IMG/VR virus record: IMGVR_UViG_3300021354_000223
Span: 1 to 39,006 of that record
Strand: one strand, 5' to 3'
Origin: a virus
Length of the DNA: 39,006 bases
Shown: in pieces, positions 38,502-39,006 of the stretch
Layout of the letters: every line of letters starts with the position of its first letter
How positions within the stretch are numbered: the stretch's first letter is position 1
Notes under the pieces: generated by a model
What the model was told of the DNA's origin: nothing
Databases searched by the model: none
What the model saw: only the letters and a program-made list of their open reading frames with translations
Position numbers and translations under genes: made by a program

Positions 38502-39006
38502 TTACCATTCAATTAAAACATATCCAATTGTGCCTGGGTTTCCATAGGAGCCTGTACCAGCAGCACCTACTGTTACAGATAAAGTTCCTCCTGAAGTTAA
38601 ACCTGTTAAAAAACCAACACAAGTTCCACCTAAACCTCCATTGCCACCATTTGGATAACAACAAGTACGACCACCATTATTTCCTCCCCCATTAGATCCG
38701 AATACAACATAAGATGTTGATGTAATAACATTAATAGCAAGTGTATGAACACCGCCAGAATTTGATCCTCTACCACCATTAGTGCCACCACCAGCACCAC
38801 CAATTCCACCTCCACCTCCATAAGCAATTATTGTACTTACACTACTATTACCTCCAGCACCACCATTAGCGGCATATTGTCCACCACCACCACCACCACC
38901 TAATGCGGTAACTTTAACCGCAGTAACTCCAGTAGGAATAGTAAATGTTCCACTTGATGTAAAGGCTTGTCCTCTAAAGCCAACATAAGGAGATGTTGAA
39001 GAATTA
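38502..39006 (-). CDS. Glycine-rich tail fibre/adhesin, C-terminal part (continues at left end)
   Basis: An open frame enters at base 39006 and stops at 38502. It runs through TSSGTFTIPTGVTAVKVTAL, a poly-Gly run, then Gly-rich segments with a CCYPNGGNGG stretch, and ends GTIGYVLIEW. Joined at the 126-bp repeat (base 38880 following base 31) it continues the frame that starts at ATG 389, for 245 residues in total. The same fibre class as 34239-35222. Adjacent cysteines (TCC) within a Gly-rich head are unusual. Confidence 0.78.
   Translation of the reverse strand, partial: NSSTSPYVGFRGQAFTSSGTFTIPTGVTAVKVTALGGGGGGGQYAANGGAGGNSSVSTIIAYGGGGGIGGAGGGTNGGRGSNSGGVHTLAINVITSTSYVVFGSNGGGNNGGRTCCYPNGGNGGLGGTCVGFLTGLTSGGTLSVTVGAAGTGSYGNPGTIGYVLIEW
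38881..39006. repeat. 126-bp terminal direct repeat, right copy
   Basis: Exact match to 31-156. With it the late operon (terS leftward to J, then fibre genes, glycosyltransferases and lysis genes) becomes continuous around a circle. Confidence 0.93.

Overview
The window is an almost complete genome of a tailed double-stranded DNA phage with an HK97-type head and a long non-contractile (lambda-like siphovirus) tail. Bases 31-156 recur exactly as 38881-39006, and one glycine-rich tail gene runs off the right end and continues in frame from the left end, so the molecule closes into a circle of about 38,850 bp. The sequence is AT-rich. I see no integrase, excisionase, CI-like repressor, tRNA, rRNA, CRISPR array or insertion sequence, so a strictly lytic phage that borrows the host replisome is most likely. 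A Bug/TctC-family periplasmic binding protein, a family greatly expanded in Betaproteobacteria, points weakly to a (perhaps freshwater) betaproteobacterial host.

Layout. A divergent promoter region lies near 27.3 kb. Rightward (+, 27.3-30.2 kb): a RusA resolvase, a possible attenuator leader, a DUF1376/YdaU-type replication protein, two unknown proteins, a PD-(D/E)XK nuclease, a Ref-like HNH nuclease and a 55-residue protein. Leftward (-, 27.2-25.2 kb): an unknown protein, ERF annealing protein, a coupled 57-residue protein, a YqaJ/lambda-type exonuclease and a small protein with an SSB-type DDDIPF tail. Next come about 410 bp of structured non-coding DNA with three tandem stem-bounded units (24.94-25.23 kb), then a second promoter and an operon with amidoligase, three small proteins, gamma-glutamylcyclotransferase, a 26-residue membrane peptide and a DUF932 protein (24.75-21.8 kb). 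A third strong promoter, overlapped by a palindrome, starts a compact cassette (21.75-17.9 kb): winged helix, ParB-like, Bug solute-binding protein, IbrA-type PAPS-reductase-like ATPase, IbrB-type ParB-like protein and HNH endonuclease.

The late genes run leftward from 17.8 kb through the origin of coordinates and back from the right end to 30.2 kb: TerS, TerL, portal, protease, two tandem paralogous capsid proteins separated by an intrinsic terminator, connector and neck proteins, tail tube, a G/GT chaperone pair with a lambda-type -1 frameshift site, tape measure, tail-tip proteins and J-like hub; then across the junction a glycine-rich fibre, a small paralogous tail protein, a cupin, a baseplate-like protein, a collagen-like fibre, a second glycine-rich fibre, a glycosyltransferase/methyltransferase cluster, and holin and endolysin.

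Points most worth pursuing: the three-unit structured region, whose leftward transcript would carry an exposed sequence complementary to the ribosome-binding sites of at least four early genes; the Bug receptor embedded by overlaps inside a ParB/IbrA/IbrB cassette; the amidoligase-GGCT operon; the doubled capsid gene; and the two alternative sequences at the glycine-rich fibre junction. All functional calls come from reading the sequence and knowledge of the families; no database search was run.
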